Below, in pieces: positions 36,439 to 46,280 of a DNA stretch of 64,000 nt. Source of the DNA: Flavobacteriaceae bacterium (GTDB taxonomy: Bacteria > Bacteroidota > Bacteroidia > Flavobacteriales > Flavobacteriaceae); the NCBI GenBank assembly GCA_013214625.1, contig JABSPO010000002.1:1-64000 (forward strand), in the 5' to 3' direction. The position numbers and the translations under genes were made by a program. Every line of letters begins with the position of its first letter. Within the stretch, counting starts at the first letter, position 1. The notes below the pieces were generated by a model, which saw only the letters and a list, made by a program, of their open reading frames with translations, ran no database searches and was not told the DNA's origin.

Positions 36439-37095
36439 TTATTTCCTTAATTCCTCCATGTCTGAAAGTAAATCTTCTAGTTTGTTTAATATTCCTCCGT
36501 AGATTAAGTTGATGTCCCATTTTCCAATCTTACCACCAAAAAAAGCTAATATACCAATGACTAAGAAGAAAGGGATAAGTAAGAGTATTGGAAAACCATT
36601 GACTAAAGAAGTTGTAGGAAATTCAGAAACAAATCCGTTTATAAAACGATCACCTAATATAGTTCCATCAATGTCAATAAACCAAAAGCCAAGTACCATT
36701 GCCAAAAAGACATAGGGATACAAAAAGGTAGATAGTTTAGAATTTACTGCAATCATGTCTTTTACCCACTTATCAAAAGAGCTTAAGTACTCATAACTAC
36801 TCGTGTTTTTATCAATAGTATCTAGTTGATTACTGAATTTCTGCGCAACAAAAGTTACAGCAATAAAAAGCAAGGCCATCGGTATACCCATATATATCAT
36901 TCCTGTTACATATGAAAGAGGGATAATTATTATTGCAAAAGCAACTATTCCGATTCGATTTAATTTATACATGCGTTTGAATTTCTCAACGATGTCTATC
37001 GATTTTTGATTGTATAAGTCATTTAATTTTGGTGCAACTAAGGCATCATTTTTTATAAAACCTTCTTTCCAAATTGTTTCTATTGATTTTTCCAT
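36439..37095 (-). CDS. Multi-TM membrane protein, 3' neighbour of sigma factor (possible anti-sigma)
   Basis: Several hydrophobic segments; 22 nt downstream of the sigma gene on the same strand. Confidence 0.5.
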   Translation of the reverse strand: MEKSIETIWKEGFIKNDALVAPKLNDLYNQKSIDIVEKFKRMYKLNRIGIVAFAIIIIPLSYVTGMIYMGIPMALLFIAVTFVAQKFSNQLDTIDKNTSSYEYLSSFDKWVKDMIAVNSKLSTFLYPYVFLAMVLGFWFIDIDGTILGDRFINGFVSEFPTTSLVNGFPILLLIPFFLVIGILAFFGGKIGKWDINLIYGGILNKLEDLLSDMEELRK

Positions 37096-37117
37096 AATAG
37101 TGTTTTTTTTAAGTAAT

Positions 37118-37600
37118 TTAATTGCTTAATATTTTTTTTAAGCGTTCTTTAATACGTGTAATACGCACACCAATATTGTTTGTATTGGTACCAATAATGT
37201 CAGCGATTTCTTGATAAGATTTTTCTTCTAAGTACAGTAAAATAACCCCTCTGTCAATCTCAGATAATTGCCTGATGGCACTATATAGTTGATTAAGAGA
37301 TTCATCAGCAAATGCACGACTATCTACTAAAACCTCGTCAGGTAGTAAATCAGAAGGAGCATTTTGTTTGTTGTTTTTCTTTTTCTTTAAGAAAGTTAAA
37401 CAAACATTTAATGACAACCTGTATATCCAAGTAGACCATGCTGATTGTTCCTTGAAGCTGTCTTTGCTGCGCCAAATTTGCAAACATACTTCTTGGTAAT
37501 AATCCTCAAAATCTTCTTGAGTATCGGTATATGCTCTGCAAATTTTGATGATAATTGCGGCATAGGGTAAAATTTGTGTGGTGTAAAAATCGCTACTCAC
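37118..37600 (-). CDS. RNA polymerase sigma-70 family (ECF-like) sigma factor
   Basis: DFEDYYQEVCLQIWRSKDSFKEQSAWSTWIYRLSLNVCLTFLKK and IDRGVILLYLEEKSYQEIADIIGTNTNNIGVRITRIKERLKK. Confidence 0.9.
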   Translation of the reverse strand: MSSDFYTTQILPYAAIIIKICRAYTDTQEDFEDYYQEVCLQIWRSKDSFKEQSAWSTWIYRLSLNVCLTFLKKKKNNKQNAPSDLLPDEVLVDSRAFADESLNQLYSAIRQLSEIDRGVILLYLEEKSYQEIADIIGTNTNNIGVRITRIKERLKKILSN

Positions 37601-37606
37601 TTTTGG

Positions 37607-37647
37607 TCTTTTCTTGTTTAGTGTCTCAAATCAATATTTATTACAGG
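37607..37647 (-). promoter_or_regulatory. Conserved upstream element copy 1 (candidate autoregulatory sigma promoter)
   Basis: TCTTTTCTTGTTTAGTGTCTCAAATCAATATTTATTACAGG; 35/41 identical to 38165..38205. Confidence 0.6.
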
Positions 37648-37714
37648 AAAACGGAAAATATTTTAAATAATAATAAAGATAGTGTATTCTCCAATATCGG
37701 TTTTGAAGTGTTTC

Positions 37715-38155
37715 TTACAATACCTTGCCTTCTTTTTCTGCTTTAGTATCCATAATTCTACCAATCACTAAGCCGATCAACATTCCTATAGCTAATCCAG
37801 AAGATGTTCCTATTGTTTTTTCAATTGCTGATCCAAAAGCAACTCCAAAACACATTCCTAGGCTCATTCCAATTGCAGTATAATATCCTTTTGAAATTAA
37901 AGAGAATTCTGTTTTTAAATATTCTTTAAAAGAATTAAGAGCCTTTCTAAAGTGTTTTTTCCTGTTCTCATCATTTAAGTTTAATTCAAGGGCATCAAGT
38001 TTTGTTTCAATAGAAATGATGTCTTCTATTGAAAAGTTTCTTTTACTTAACCTTGTTAACGTTTGAATAAAATCATCGTATACTTTTAATTCAGATTTTC
38101 TAGTGGTTTGACTTCTTAATTTATTGAAAAATTTGATGGCCTCATCTGTTGTCAT
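37715..38155 (-). CDS. Small membrane protein with glycine-rich (glycine-zipper-like) hairpin
   Basis: GMSLGMCFGVAFGSAIEKTIGTSSGLAIGMLIGLVIGRIMD. Confidence 0.6.
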   Translation of the reverse strand: MTTDEAIKFFNKLRSQTTRKSELKVYDDFIQTLTRLSKRNFSIEDIISIETKLDALELNLNDENRKKHFRKALNSFKEYLKTEFSLISKGYYTAIGMSLGMCFGVAFGSAIEKTIGTSSGLAIGMLIGLVIGRIMDTKAEKEGKVL

Positions 38156-38164
38156 AATATCTAG

Positions 38165-38205
38165 TCTTTTCTTATTTAGTGGTTCAAATAGTTATTTATT
38201 ACAGG
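38165..38205 (-). promoter_or_regulatory. Conserved upstream element copy 2
   Basis: TCTTTTCTTATTTAGTGGTTCAAATAGTTATTTATTACAGG. Confidence 0.6.
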
Positions 38206-38375
38206 TTGATGAAAAGTTTTTCCCACCAGTGGGGTTTATTATTCTGAGGCTTTCCTTCCTAATAAAAAATAGGACTAACCCATGTCTTGTAGGGGTGTTC
38301 CGAGTAAATTTATTTATTCAAACATATTTACATTTTTTATTCTCATTCACGTAATTTAAAACACAATAAATTATG

Positions 38376-38383
38376 TAATTTTG
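38376..38383 (+). promoter_or_regulatory. Bacteroidota-type -7 box for glyS
   Basis: TAATTTTG just upstream of the glyS ATG (38392). Confidence 0.4.
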
Positions 38384-38391
38384 CGATCATT

Positions 38392-39933
38392 ATGGCAAAA
38401 CAAGAAGATCAGTTTAAAAAAGTTGTCGCTCATGCAAAAGAGTATGGATATGTATTTCAGTCAAGTGAAATATATGACGGTTTAAGCGCAGTATATGATT
38501 ATGCTCAAAATGGAGCAGAGTTAAAGAAAAACATCAGAGAATACTGGTGGAAATCAATGGTGCAATTGCATGATAATATTGTAGGTATTGATGCTGCAAT
38601 ATTTATGCATCCTACTACATGGAAAGCTTCTGGGCATGTTGATGCCTTTAGTGATCCGTTAATAGATAATAAAGATTCTAAAAAAAGATATAGAGCTGAT
38701 GTTTTAGTAGAAGATTTTGCTGAGAAATTAGAAACTAAAGCACAAAAGGAAATCAAAAAGGCTGAGAAGCGTTTTGGTGAAGCTTTTGATAAAGCAGAAT
38801 TTGAAGCAACTAATCCTAAAGTTTTAAAATACAGAGCTGAAAAGCAAGCACTGTTGGATAAATTAGGGAAGCTTTTAGAAGAAGAGAAACTTGATGAAGT
38901 AAAGGCTTTTATTGAAGAGTTAGGAATTGCTTGTCCGGTGTCAGGATCAAAAAACTGGACAGATGTGCGTCAGTTTAACTTAATGTTTGGCACGAAGTTA
39001 GGTGCTTCTGCAGAAACTGCAATGGATTTGTATTTGCGCCCGGAAACAGCGCAGGGTATTTTTGTAAACTTTGCTAATGTGCAAAAAACAGGACGAATGA
39101 AAATTCCTTTTGGTATTGCGCAAACGGGTAAAGCGTTTAGAAACGAGATTGTTGCAAGACAGTTTATTTTCAGAATGCGTGAGTTTGAACAAATGGAAAT
39201 GCAATTTTTTGTACGTCCTGGAACTCAAAAAGAATGGTATGATCAATGGAAGGAGACACGATTGAAGTGGCATTTGTCATTAGGTTTAGGTGAGGAAAAT
39301 TACCGTTTCCATGATCATGAAAAACTAGCGCATTACGCTGATGCTGCTTCTGATATTGAATTTAACTTCCCATTCGGATTTAAGGAATTAGAAGGAATCC
39401 ATTCAAGAACAGATTTCGATTTAAAAGCACATGAAAAATTTTCCGGTAAGAAATTACAATATTTCGACCCTGAATTAAATGAAAGCTACACGCCATATGT
39501 TGTAGAAACATCTATAGGATTGGATAGAATGTTTTTAGCAGTATTCTCTAACTCTTTACAAGAAGAGGACTTAGGAGATGGTAAAACACGTACGGTATTG
39601 AAACTACCAGCGGTATTGGCGCCTACAAAAGCAGCAATATTTCCGTTAGTAAAGAAAGATGGATTGCCTGAAGTTGCTAAACAAATAGTTGCTGATTTAA
39701 AATGGGACTTCAATGTAATTTATGACGAAAAGGATGCAGTTGGGAAGCGTTACAGACGTCAAGATGCTGCGGGAACCCCTTTCTGTATTACTGTTGATCA
39801 TCAATCGTTAGAGGACAATACAGTTACCATTCGTCATAGAGATACGATGGAGCAAAAAAGAGTGAAAATAGAAGAATTAAGTGCTATTATTGACCAAGAG
39901 GTGAATATGAAACACTGGTTATCAAAAATGTAG
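38392..39933 (+). CDS. glyS: Glycine--tRNA ligase (alpha2, eukaryote/archaeal type)
   Basis: YGYVFQSSEIYDGLSAVYDYAQNGAELKKNIREYWWKSMV; YLRPETAQGIFVNF; RQFIFRMREFEQMEMQFFV. Confidence 0.96.
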   Translation: MAKQEDQFKKVVAHAKEYGYVFQSSEIYDGLSAVYDYAQNGAELKKNIREYWWKSMVQLHDNIVGIDAAIFMHPTTWKASGHVDAFSDPLIDNKDSKKRYRADVLVEDFAEKLETKAQKEIKKAEKRFGEAFDKAEFEATNPKVLKYRAEKQALLDKLGKLLEEEKLDEVKAFIEELGIACPVSGSKNWTDVRQFNLMFGTKLGASAETAMDLYLRPETAQGIFVNFANVQKTGRMKIPFGIAQTGKAFRNEIVARQFIFRMREFEQMEMQFFVRPGTQKEWYDQWKETRLKWHLSLGLGEENYRFHDHEKLAHYADAASDIEFNFPFGFKELEGIHSRTDFDLKAHEKFSGKKLQYFDPELNESYTPYVVETSIGLDRMFLAVFSNSLQEEDLGDGKTRTVLKLPAVLAPTKAAIFPLVKKDGLPEVAKQIVADLKWDFNVIYDEKDAVGKRYRRQDAAGTPFCITVDHQSLEDNTVTIRHRDTMEQKRVKIEELSAIIDQEVNMKHWLSKM

Positions 39934-39956
39934 GTGTTAACTGCATTAGAATATTT

Positions 39957-39984
39957 AAAGAGCGACTTTCGAGTCGCTCTTTTT
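39957..39984. terminator. Rho-independent terminator
   Basis: aaagagcgactttcgagtcgctcttttt. Confidence 0.85.
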
Positions 39985-40098
39985 GTTTGGTAATAGACGT
40001 CACTCTGAATTTATTTCAGAGTCGCATAACTATGCGTATGCTAATGAGTTGCTGACATAAATTTAGCATAACGTTATAATTATAAGGTAAGAGGTTTC

Positions 40099-40153
40099 CT
40101 CTCCCTTTGAGAGAGCACCTGTGCTCAATTTGATTGGGTAATTAAGGTGAGTG
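40099..40153. repeat. Degenerate dispersed intergenic repeat, copy A
   Basis: ctctccctttgagagag...gtgctcaatttgattgggtaattaaggtgagtg; cf. 47072..47134 and 48464..48488. Confidence 0.55.
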
Positions 40154-40410
40154 TTAAGAGTTATTAAACTTGAAAAACAATTTAAAATATTGGGAAACAT
40201 AAAATGAATAAACAGGAACTAGTAGTTGTATAGCTGATTTAACACTACTAATGATGAGTATAAAATACCCAATCACCATGAACTGTAATTTATAATAATT
40301 GATGTAGTTTCGCGTTGTAATATGGTGTTTGCTAATAACAATGGCTAGTTTACTCAATCAAATGTATAGCACACTCATTATAAGAAGTATTGTACTGAAA
40401 GAGTAGTTAG

Positions 40411-41091
40411 GTTTGTAGGGAGATAGACATAAATAAACTTAACCTAAATTATGAAGATAGCCCTTTTAATGGTGGTCCATATCTTTTTGCCGCAACAAGT
40501 CCAACCGCTGAATGTAATGATGTGAATGGCGTACCAAAATGCAACTATAATATACTTGTAGATAGTGATGTAATTAATAACGGAAGAAACTTAGCAATTG
40601 CTAAAGTTATTATCCATGAGAGTATACATGCTCATTTAACTTATTTATATAGTACAGATCAAATTACTTTACCAATTGGAAGTACGGATACAGATTTTAT
40701 TAATTTATTCAATGGTTATATTAGTTTTTTAAGCACAAGTAATCCTTTAGGAATTGTAGCTAACACATTAAATGATTTACAGCATGCATATATGCAAAGG
40801 TATGTGGATGATATGATTAGTGCTTTAAGAAATTCAGGATTAAGTATGGGATATAATACTAGTAGCATACAAATGACAGATGATTATTTAAAGAAACTTG
40901 TTTTTGGAGGCTCTATGGAAGAAACATCATTGTTTTCTGAAGTATACCCCGAATTTAATGATCGAGAAGAAATTCATTGGCTAGGTATAGCAGAATCTCT
41001 TGGTGTAACTCAATATTATATAGATGAAGACGGAAGTCAATCTATTGGTCCAATTAGTAATGTCGTAAATTCAAACTCACCATGTTTTTAA
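40411..41091 (+). pseudogene. N-terminally truncated HExxH putative metallopeptidase domain (toxin-tip-like fragment)
   Basis: Frame open from the stop at 40408: ...INLNYEDSPFNGGPYLFAATSPTAECNDVNGVPKCNYNILVDSD...VIIHESIHAHLTYLY...LQHAYMQRYVDDM; no ATG start or signal peptide; predicted ORF uses GTG at 40522. Confidence 0.55.
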
Positions 41092-41654
41092 AAATTAAAT
41101 ACATATATATATTCGTGTTGTTTACAAATATATCATGTAGTTCACAAGAAATTAATTATAAACAATTCACTGAAGATTTTGTTCAAGAAAATTTGAATAA
41201 GGGTAATAAAGAAAATTTAGATTTATTTCATCAAGATGATAAAAGCTTAATTGAACTAATAAAATCTCCAGAATTTATTAACGCAATTAAAAAAAAAATA
41301 GATCAATTTGAAGAAAAAGATATTCTTTTATTTGAAAAACAGATTAAAAATAATTCTTTTGATTTAAAAAATTGCTTAAGGAAACAAATAAAGAGTGAAG
41401 TTGTATTTTTAAAAGAGATGTCAATAGAAGAATATAAAACAAATTATAGATGGAATACAAGAGAATATTCTTTAAACAAAAAAACTAAAGAAAGAAATAA
41501 GTTACATATAATTAGTAAGCCAATTTTTCTTAAAGATGGAAAGTATTGTATAATAGCTGTAGGAAGATGGGGAGCTTCTAGTGTAGATATTTATAAAAAG
41601 GAGAACCAACATTGGATTTATAATGGTAGTTTTTTTTCTTTTTTATATAATTAG
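41082..41654 (+). CDS. Hypothetical lipoprotein-like protein (possible partner of the HExxH fragment)
   Basis: MFLKIKYIYIFVLFTNISCSSQE lipobox-like; overlaps the preceding frame by 10 nt. Confidence 0.6.
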   Translation: MFLKIKYIYIFVLFTNISCSSQEINYKQFTEDFVQENLNKGNKENLDLFHQDDKSLIELIKSPEFINAIKKKIDQFEEKDILLFEKQIKNNSFDLKNCLRKQIKSEVVFLKEMSIEEYKTNYRWNTREYSLNKKTKERNKLHIISKPIFLKDGKYCIIAVGRWGASSVDIYKKENQHWIYNGSFFSFLYN

Positions 41655-41719
41655 CTAAGGGTATTTAAATTATGAAGAATCGAATTTTGATTCTAATAAT
41701 ATAAACTTTTAACTGCAGC

Positions 41720-41767
41720 TATAAATAATACTAGCTTTAGTTATTTACGCTAAAGCTAGTATTTATT
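41720..41767. terminator. Bidirectional hairpin terminator
   Basis: aaataatactagctttagttatttacgctaaagctagtatttattt. Confidence 0.65.
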
Positions 41768-41867
41768 TAATATTTTGGTATTTCAAAAATTCCAAATTAA
41801 AAAGTTTTTCAATTACGAAAGGCTTTTTTGTTATCCAGCAACTACTCCACAACCTCAAAATTTATTA

Positions 41868-42095
41868 GTGTTGACAATTGTTGGCTGTTGTTGGCAACTG
41901 TTGGTTGATTCGTTCTCTCTCATTAAGGGTTTTGTGAAAATGTTATATTTTGGCTGACTTGTATCTACTGCATAACGGTTTTTGTCAAAGTAAATGTAGT
42001 TACCCGATAGCGCGGAAATGTTTTCCGTGCGAGCCGTAATAACATGGCTTGCACGGATTTCAAATCCTCGCTATCGGAGCTTAGCCCAAAGATTG
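41868..42095. repeat. Structured non-coding dispersed repeat with long compound stem-loop
   Basis: TTGACAATTGTTGGCTGTTGTTGGCAACTG... then CCGATAGCG...CCGTGCGAGCC-gtaataacat-GGCTTGCACGG...CGCTATCGG. Confidence 0.6.
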
Positions 42096-42113
42096 TGATT
42101 AAATATTTAAAAT

Positions 42114-42614
42114 ATGAGAAAAATAATATTACTAGCGAGTGTTTTCTTTATCCTGGCAAGTTGCAAAAAAGATAGGCCTAAAGACATCATAAAAGATTTT
42201 ATAGAAGAAGTTTTTTTGCAAAAAAAATATGATAAAACAAAAATCAGTCAATTTTTATCTCCAAAAGAAGCAAATTCTTTTGATGAAATTTCGGGTAAGA
42301 AAGAAGAATATGTGAAATTTTTAATTGATGAATATCAAAAAATGTTTGCTACTCAAAAATCATTTGAAATAGTGCATCATAATGATATAGATAAGCGCCT
42401 AATTAAGGGTTTTAGGTTGAAATATGATGATTTTACATTTGTATATTACATAGTTTCATCAAATAAAATTGTAGGTGTTTTTATTTTAGAAGAAAATAAG
42501 AATAGTTCTTTTTGGATTAAATCATTTTGTCCTATGCCATGGGCTTCCCAAGGAGGGAATATAAAGCCTTTAATTTTAAATGAATTAAAAAATATGGAGC
42601 AAACTGTATGGTGA
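42114..42614 (+). CDS. Hypothetical lipoprotein
   Basis: MRKIILLASVFFILASCKKDRPKD lipobox. Confidence 0.65.
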   Translation: MRKIILLASVFFILASCKKDRPKDIIKDFIEEVFLQKKYDKTKISQFLSPKEANSFDEISGKKEEYVKFLIDEYQKMFATQKSFEIVHHNDIDKRLIKGFRLKYDDFTFVYYIVSSNKIVGVFILEENKNSSFWIKSFCPMPWASQGGNIKPLILNELKNMEQTVW

Positions 42615-42630
42615 TTTAACTACTGTATTG

Positions 42631-42658
42631 AAGACAGTCAGCAATGGCTGTCTTTTTT
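42631..42658. terminator. Rho-independent terminator
   Basis: aagacagtcagcaatggctgtctttttt. Confidence 0.75.
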
Positions 42659-42684
42659 ATGTTAAGTTGTAGAGTAATGGAAGC

Positions 42685-45600
42685 CTAAAAAAAGGCTTTC
42701 AATTGAATATTACCGGTATGTATGGTTTTAGAAGTCTCACTTTTTCTTCCAAAGTAGGTTAGGTTTAAATCTAAAAACTTGGTAATTCTTTTTTGAGCAA
42801 ATACATTCCAAGTCAGGTTTTTCCCTTTCTCTAATCCTTCTAGCATTTGGTAGGCAACAGGAGAGAATGAGCTTCCGGTAAAATCATTAATATAATAATT
42901 GAACTCCCCATTTAAGGATACTTTATCCTTCTTGGCTACTGAAAATGAAAACCCCATACGCTGTTGCTTCAAGGTTTCAAACTCACCTATTTCGTTTTCT
43001 TGAACGGAGTATTCGTAAAAGAGATCTAATTTTGTATTTGTAGCCGCTAAAAAAGAAATTTTAGGATTCGTCCCCCAGCTTTTTAACTCATAGTTGTTTG
43101 TACTGAAATTTTCAGATTCATTTTTATTTGCTCCTAGATTATTACGGAATTCAAATAGCCAACTACTATAAAACTTGTGAATAAATAACAGTTGATTATT
43201 TGTTGCATTGTTCTCTTGAAAACCAATGCTTAAAATATTCCTGTTTCTGTTTTGTAAGTATGTATACGAAGTAGAAAAATTTTGTTTTGCTCTATTGAAA
43301 AACAAGGTGTTTTTAAAACTAGAGTTTATGGTTAATAATTTGTCGTCTTCTCTTTTAAAAAGGGTGAAGTTAAAGGTGTCTTCTCGTTTGGTTTTCTTGT
43401 TAATTAAAAAGGAGGTTTGATTGAAAAACTTTGAAACAATTTTTTTAAAACCATTATCAGAATCAATCCATACTTTTGGGTTGATGGTTAATGAGGCGCT
43501 CCATTTATTTTGTTCTGTCTTGATAAAAACCTGATTAGGAAGTAATATTTTAACAAAGCTTGCTTGGTCTTGAAACTGTGCTACTTCAAACTCATTTAGT
43601 TCCTGAATTGCATTTTCGTTATAATCTATCCAGGTGTAATATCCTTGACCTTCATCAACTTCTACATAGGTAAAATCTTGCTGAGGTACTACACCAGAGT
43701 TTACTTCAAATACGGTGTTTAAGTTTAAAAACTGATTAAAGAATCCTTGGTTGTATAAAACTCTTCCATTCAATGATTTTTCATTTGGAATAGTTTCGTC
43801 TTCATAACTTAACTCACGGTAATTTGCGTGTAAACTCAATTTTGTTCGTGGGGAGTTGATTAACTTAGATTTTAAATAATAGGTATTGGAGTTATTTACC
43901 CTTGCTAATTCGTTGTTTTTTAAACTGTCGTTTACACGATATTTGTAGCCTATTTCAGCAAATACATTGGTGCTATCGCCAATACCAGAAAACACTTCGT
44001 AAGCATTATATTTTTGACTGTTACCTGTAAGTAATTTACTGATTTTATCTTCCAATTGATTGTTTTCTAAACTTGTTTTTGCGCCAACCCATCCTTTATT
44101 TAATTCGTATAAAATACGAGCAGAAATACGTAAAAATTTAGAATCATAGCTTTCCGATGAACCTTTCAAAAAACTAGAATTAGAAGCTATTCGGAATTTA
44201 TTTAGGTGTAAATCATTATTCAATACATGTCTATTTCCGTTATAATTTTCGGAGTATTCTAAATGTTCATAAGTGTAATTGATAATTCCTTTTTTATGAT
44301 GATTCAGGCTTATTCCAGAACTAATAATATTCTGATTCCCTAACGGGTTTTCTAAGTTCCAATCTCTATCAAATTCTACGCGATATAAACGTTCAACCGT
44401 TCTAAAGTTCTTGTTTACATAGTCAGTATCAATAAATGCATTTAAATTCCAAGAGCTATCTTGTTTTAGGATGTTTCGTTCTATGGTTAATTTCCCTGCA
44501 AATCCATCATTGTCTTCATCATCAATGTCAGAAAATAAGTTTAAATCATTTTTACTTCCTGCCAATTCAAAATCAATTTTGGTTCTCTCATTTGGAGTAT
44601 AACTAGCATCAATAATTGCCATTTGTAATTTTGTGGGAGCTACTAATTTAATTATAGGTTCGTAATTACCCTGAGCAATGCCGCCGATAGGAGCTACGTA
44701 TTCATATATATTACTAATAGCATTGCTATTTGCTAATACATAATTCCCTTGATTGTTTCCAACTAAACTAAATTTCACTTGAAACAGTACGTCGGTTGGT
44801 TCATTAGAAAATACAAATGCGTCTATTCCTCCAATGGTTTCTTTTTTGTACAAAATTCTGTTTTCAGAATAGGGTTCAGGAATAGCCGAAGGAGCATTCA
44901 TTAAATTAGCGTTGTTCCCAGCAGCTTTTAAAATTGCAACTTGTTCGGAACTTAAACTTTGTTGTAGAGGCTGGTTTTTAGCGTCATTTTCAGTATACAC
45001 ATGCGCATCGATACTAAATTTTTTGTCCTTATGCCCACCACCGCCATAGGCAATAATCCTACTATAGTTCTGGTCACTAAACTGGTATTCAGCCGTGATT
45101 CTCATTTCAGAGGTAATCGGATTAGTGGCGTTAAAAATTATTTCACCAGCATTGTAATCAATTACATAATCGTTGTTTTCTCCACGTTGTTGAGGTAAGC
45201 CGTTAATGTAAACTGTTTCACTTCCAGAGACTAATAAGATGAATAACTCTCCGTTTTGTCCGGTAAGTTTATAGGGGCCTTGGTTTCCTTCCTGTCCCTT
45301 AAATTCACTTTTTGCATATTGTCCTTTCACTAAAGCGCCAGCAGCAAATAGCCTTGTTTCGCTACTGTCTCGTTTTATAGTTCCGGTAGCATATATTCCT
45401 TGAACTTTTTTGGTAAACTTTCCAAAATAAGAACTCTTATTTTCCAAGTTTACATCACCCGCTCGTAAGAGCCAATTATCACTAAATAGTTCAATAAATA
45501 CTTGGTCAAATTCGTTTAATTTTTGGGAGTAACCACCTTCCTGTAAAGGGATGTTGGAATCCTGTAAAGAAGCTCTAATAGAAACCTTGTCAGATATTTT

Positions 45601-46098
45601 TCCAGATATTTGTAAATCTAGCTCTGAGTTTAAAACAGAGTTTTGATTGTTTCCAACGGATATCCCCCTTGAAATACTTCCTGAGGTTTCTAAGCCCTCA
45701 AAAGGAATGTAGTTTCGCTTTATGTTTGTTACTCCAAGGCTGTATAGTTTATCGGTATTTGTAGTGTTATTTACAATGATACTTTTGTCTAATAAAAAAT
45801 ATTTTTTAGTTACAAAGTCTGGGTACTTGGTGTAGTGAATATAAATAGAATCTGTAGCAATGCTATCGGTATTTTTTATTTGAAGGATGCTTTTTCCATA
45901 ATCTACGGTATAATAAGTAGTGTCAATTTGTTTTAAATTTTTATCAAAAAGCTTAAACTGAAAAGGAGTAATACTGACCGAGTCTATAAGGATAGAGTCT
46001 TTTACATGAACTTTTTTTTGTATGCGATTAGTATTGGTTTCTTGAGTGAAACACAAAAAGCTAATAGAAGTAAAAAGTAAAAATAAGAGTATTCTCAT
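42685..46098 (-). CDS. Large outer-membrane-associated protein (beta-strand rich, Bacteroidota-specific)
   Basis: Signal MRILLFLLFTSISFLCFTQ; many alternating amphipathic strands; terminal ...LNLTYFGRKSETSKTIHTGNIQLKAFF ends in aromatic residue. Confidence 0.6.
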   Translation of the reverse strand: MRILLFLLFTSISFLCFTQETNTNRIQKKVHVKDSILIDSVSITPFQFKLFDKNLKQIDTTYYTVDYGKSILQIKNTDSIATDSIYIHYTKYPDFVTKKYFLLDKSIIVNNTTNTDKLYSLGVTNIKRNYIPFEGLETSGSISRGISVGNNQNSVLNSELDLQISGKISDKVSIRASLQDSNIPLQEGGYSQKLNEFDQVFIELFSDNWLLRAGDVNLENKSSYFGKFTKKVQGIYATGTIKRDSSETRLFAAGALVKGQYAKSEFKGQEGNQGPYKLTGQNGELFILLVSGSETVYINGLPQQRGENNDYVIDYNAGEIIFNATNPITSEMRITAEYQFSDQNYSRIIAYGGGGHKDKKFSIDAHVYTENDAKNQPLQQSLSSEQVAILKAAGNNANLMNAPSAIPEPYSENRILYKKETIGGIDAFVFSNEPTDVLFQVKFSLVGNNQGNYVLANSNAISNIYEYVAPIGGIAQGNYEPIIKLVAPTKLQMAIIDASYTPNERTKIDFELAGSKNDLNLFSDIDDEDNDGFAGKLTIERNILKQDSSWNLNAFIDTDYVNKNFRTVERLYRVEFDRDWNLENPLGNQNIISSGISLNHHKKGIINYTYEHLEYSENYNGNRHVLNNDLHLNKFRIASNSSFLKGSSESYDSKFLRISARILYELNKGWVGAKTSLENNQLEDKISKLLTGNSQKYNAYEVFSGIGDSTNVFAEIGYKYRVNDSLKNNELARVNNSNTYYLKSKLINSPRTKLSLHANYRELSYEDETIPNEKSLNGRVLYNQGFFNQFLNLNTVFEVNSGVVPQQDFTYVEVDEGQGYYTWIDYNENAIQELNEFEVAQFQDQASFVKILLPNQVFIKTEQNKWSASLTINPKVWIDSDNGFKKIVSKFFNQTSFLINKKTKREDTFNFTLFKREDDKLLTINSSFKNTLFFNRAKQNFSTSYTYLQNRNRNILSIGFQENNATNNQLLFIHKFYSSWLFEFRNNLGANKNESENFSTNNYELKSWGTNPKISFLAATNTKLDLFYEYSVQENEIGEFETLKQQRMGFSFSVAKKDKVSLNGEFNYYINDFTGSSFSPVAYQMLEGLEKGKNLTWNVFAQKRITKFLDLNLTYFGRKSETSKTIHTGNIQLKAFF

Positions 46099-46280
46099 TA
46101 AGTGTTAAACGCTGATAGTGCAGTTTTATTCCAGTACAAAAGTACATTTTTTTACACTTTAAATACAGGAGGTGTTTTTTAGTGAATAAGTTGTTGAAAT
46201 TTAAGAGTTCATTAACGTAAAATTTAGGGGATGTTTCGTTATTTTAGCGGGGTAAACAAAACTAAATAAAGAAACACCAC

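Noticed and set aside
40154-40357. Minus-strand 67-aa ORF in the 40 kb intergenic region
   Set aside because: No start context or homology recognisable; lies in degraded intergenic sequence.
41775-41957. 60-aa ORF MVFQKFQIKKFFNYE...
   Set aside because: Runs into the structured dispersed repeat; no RBS or domain support.
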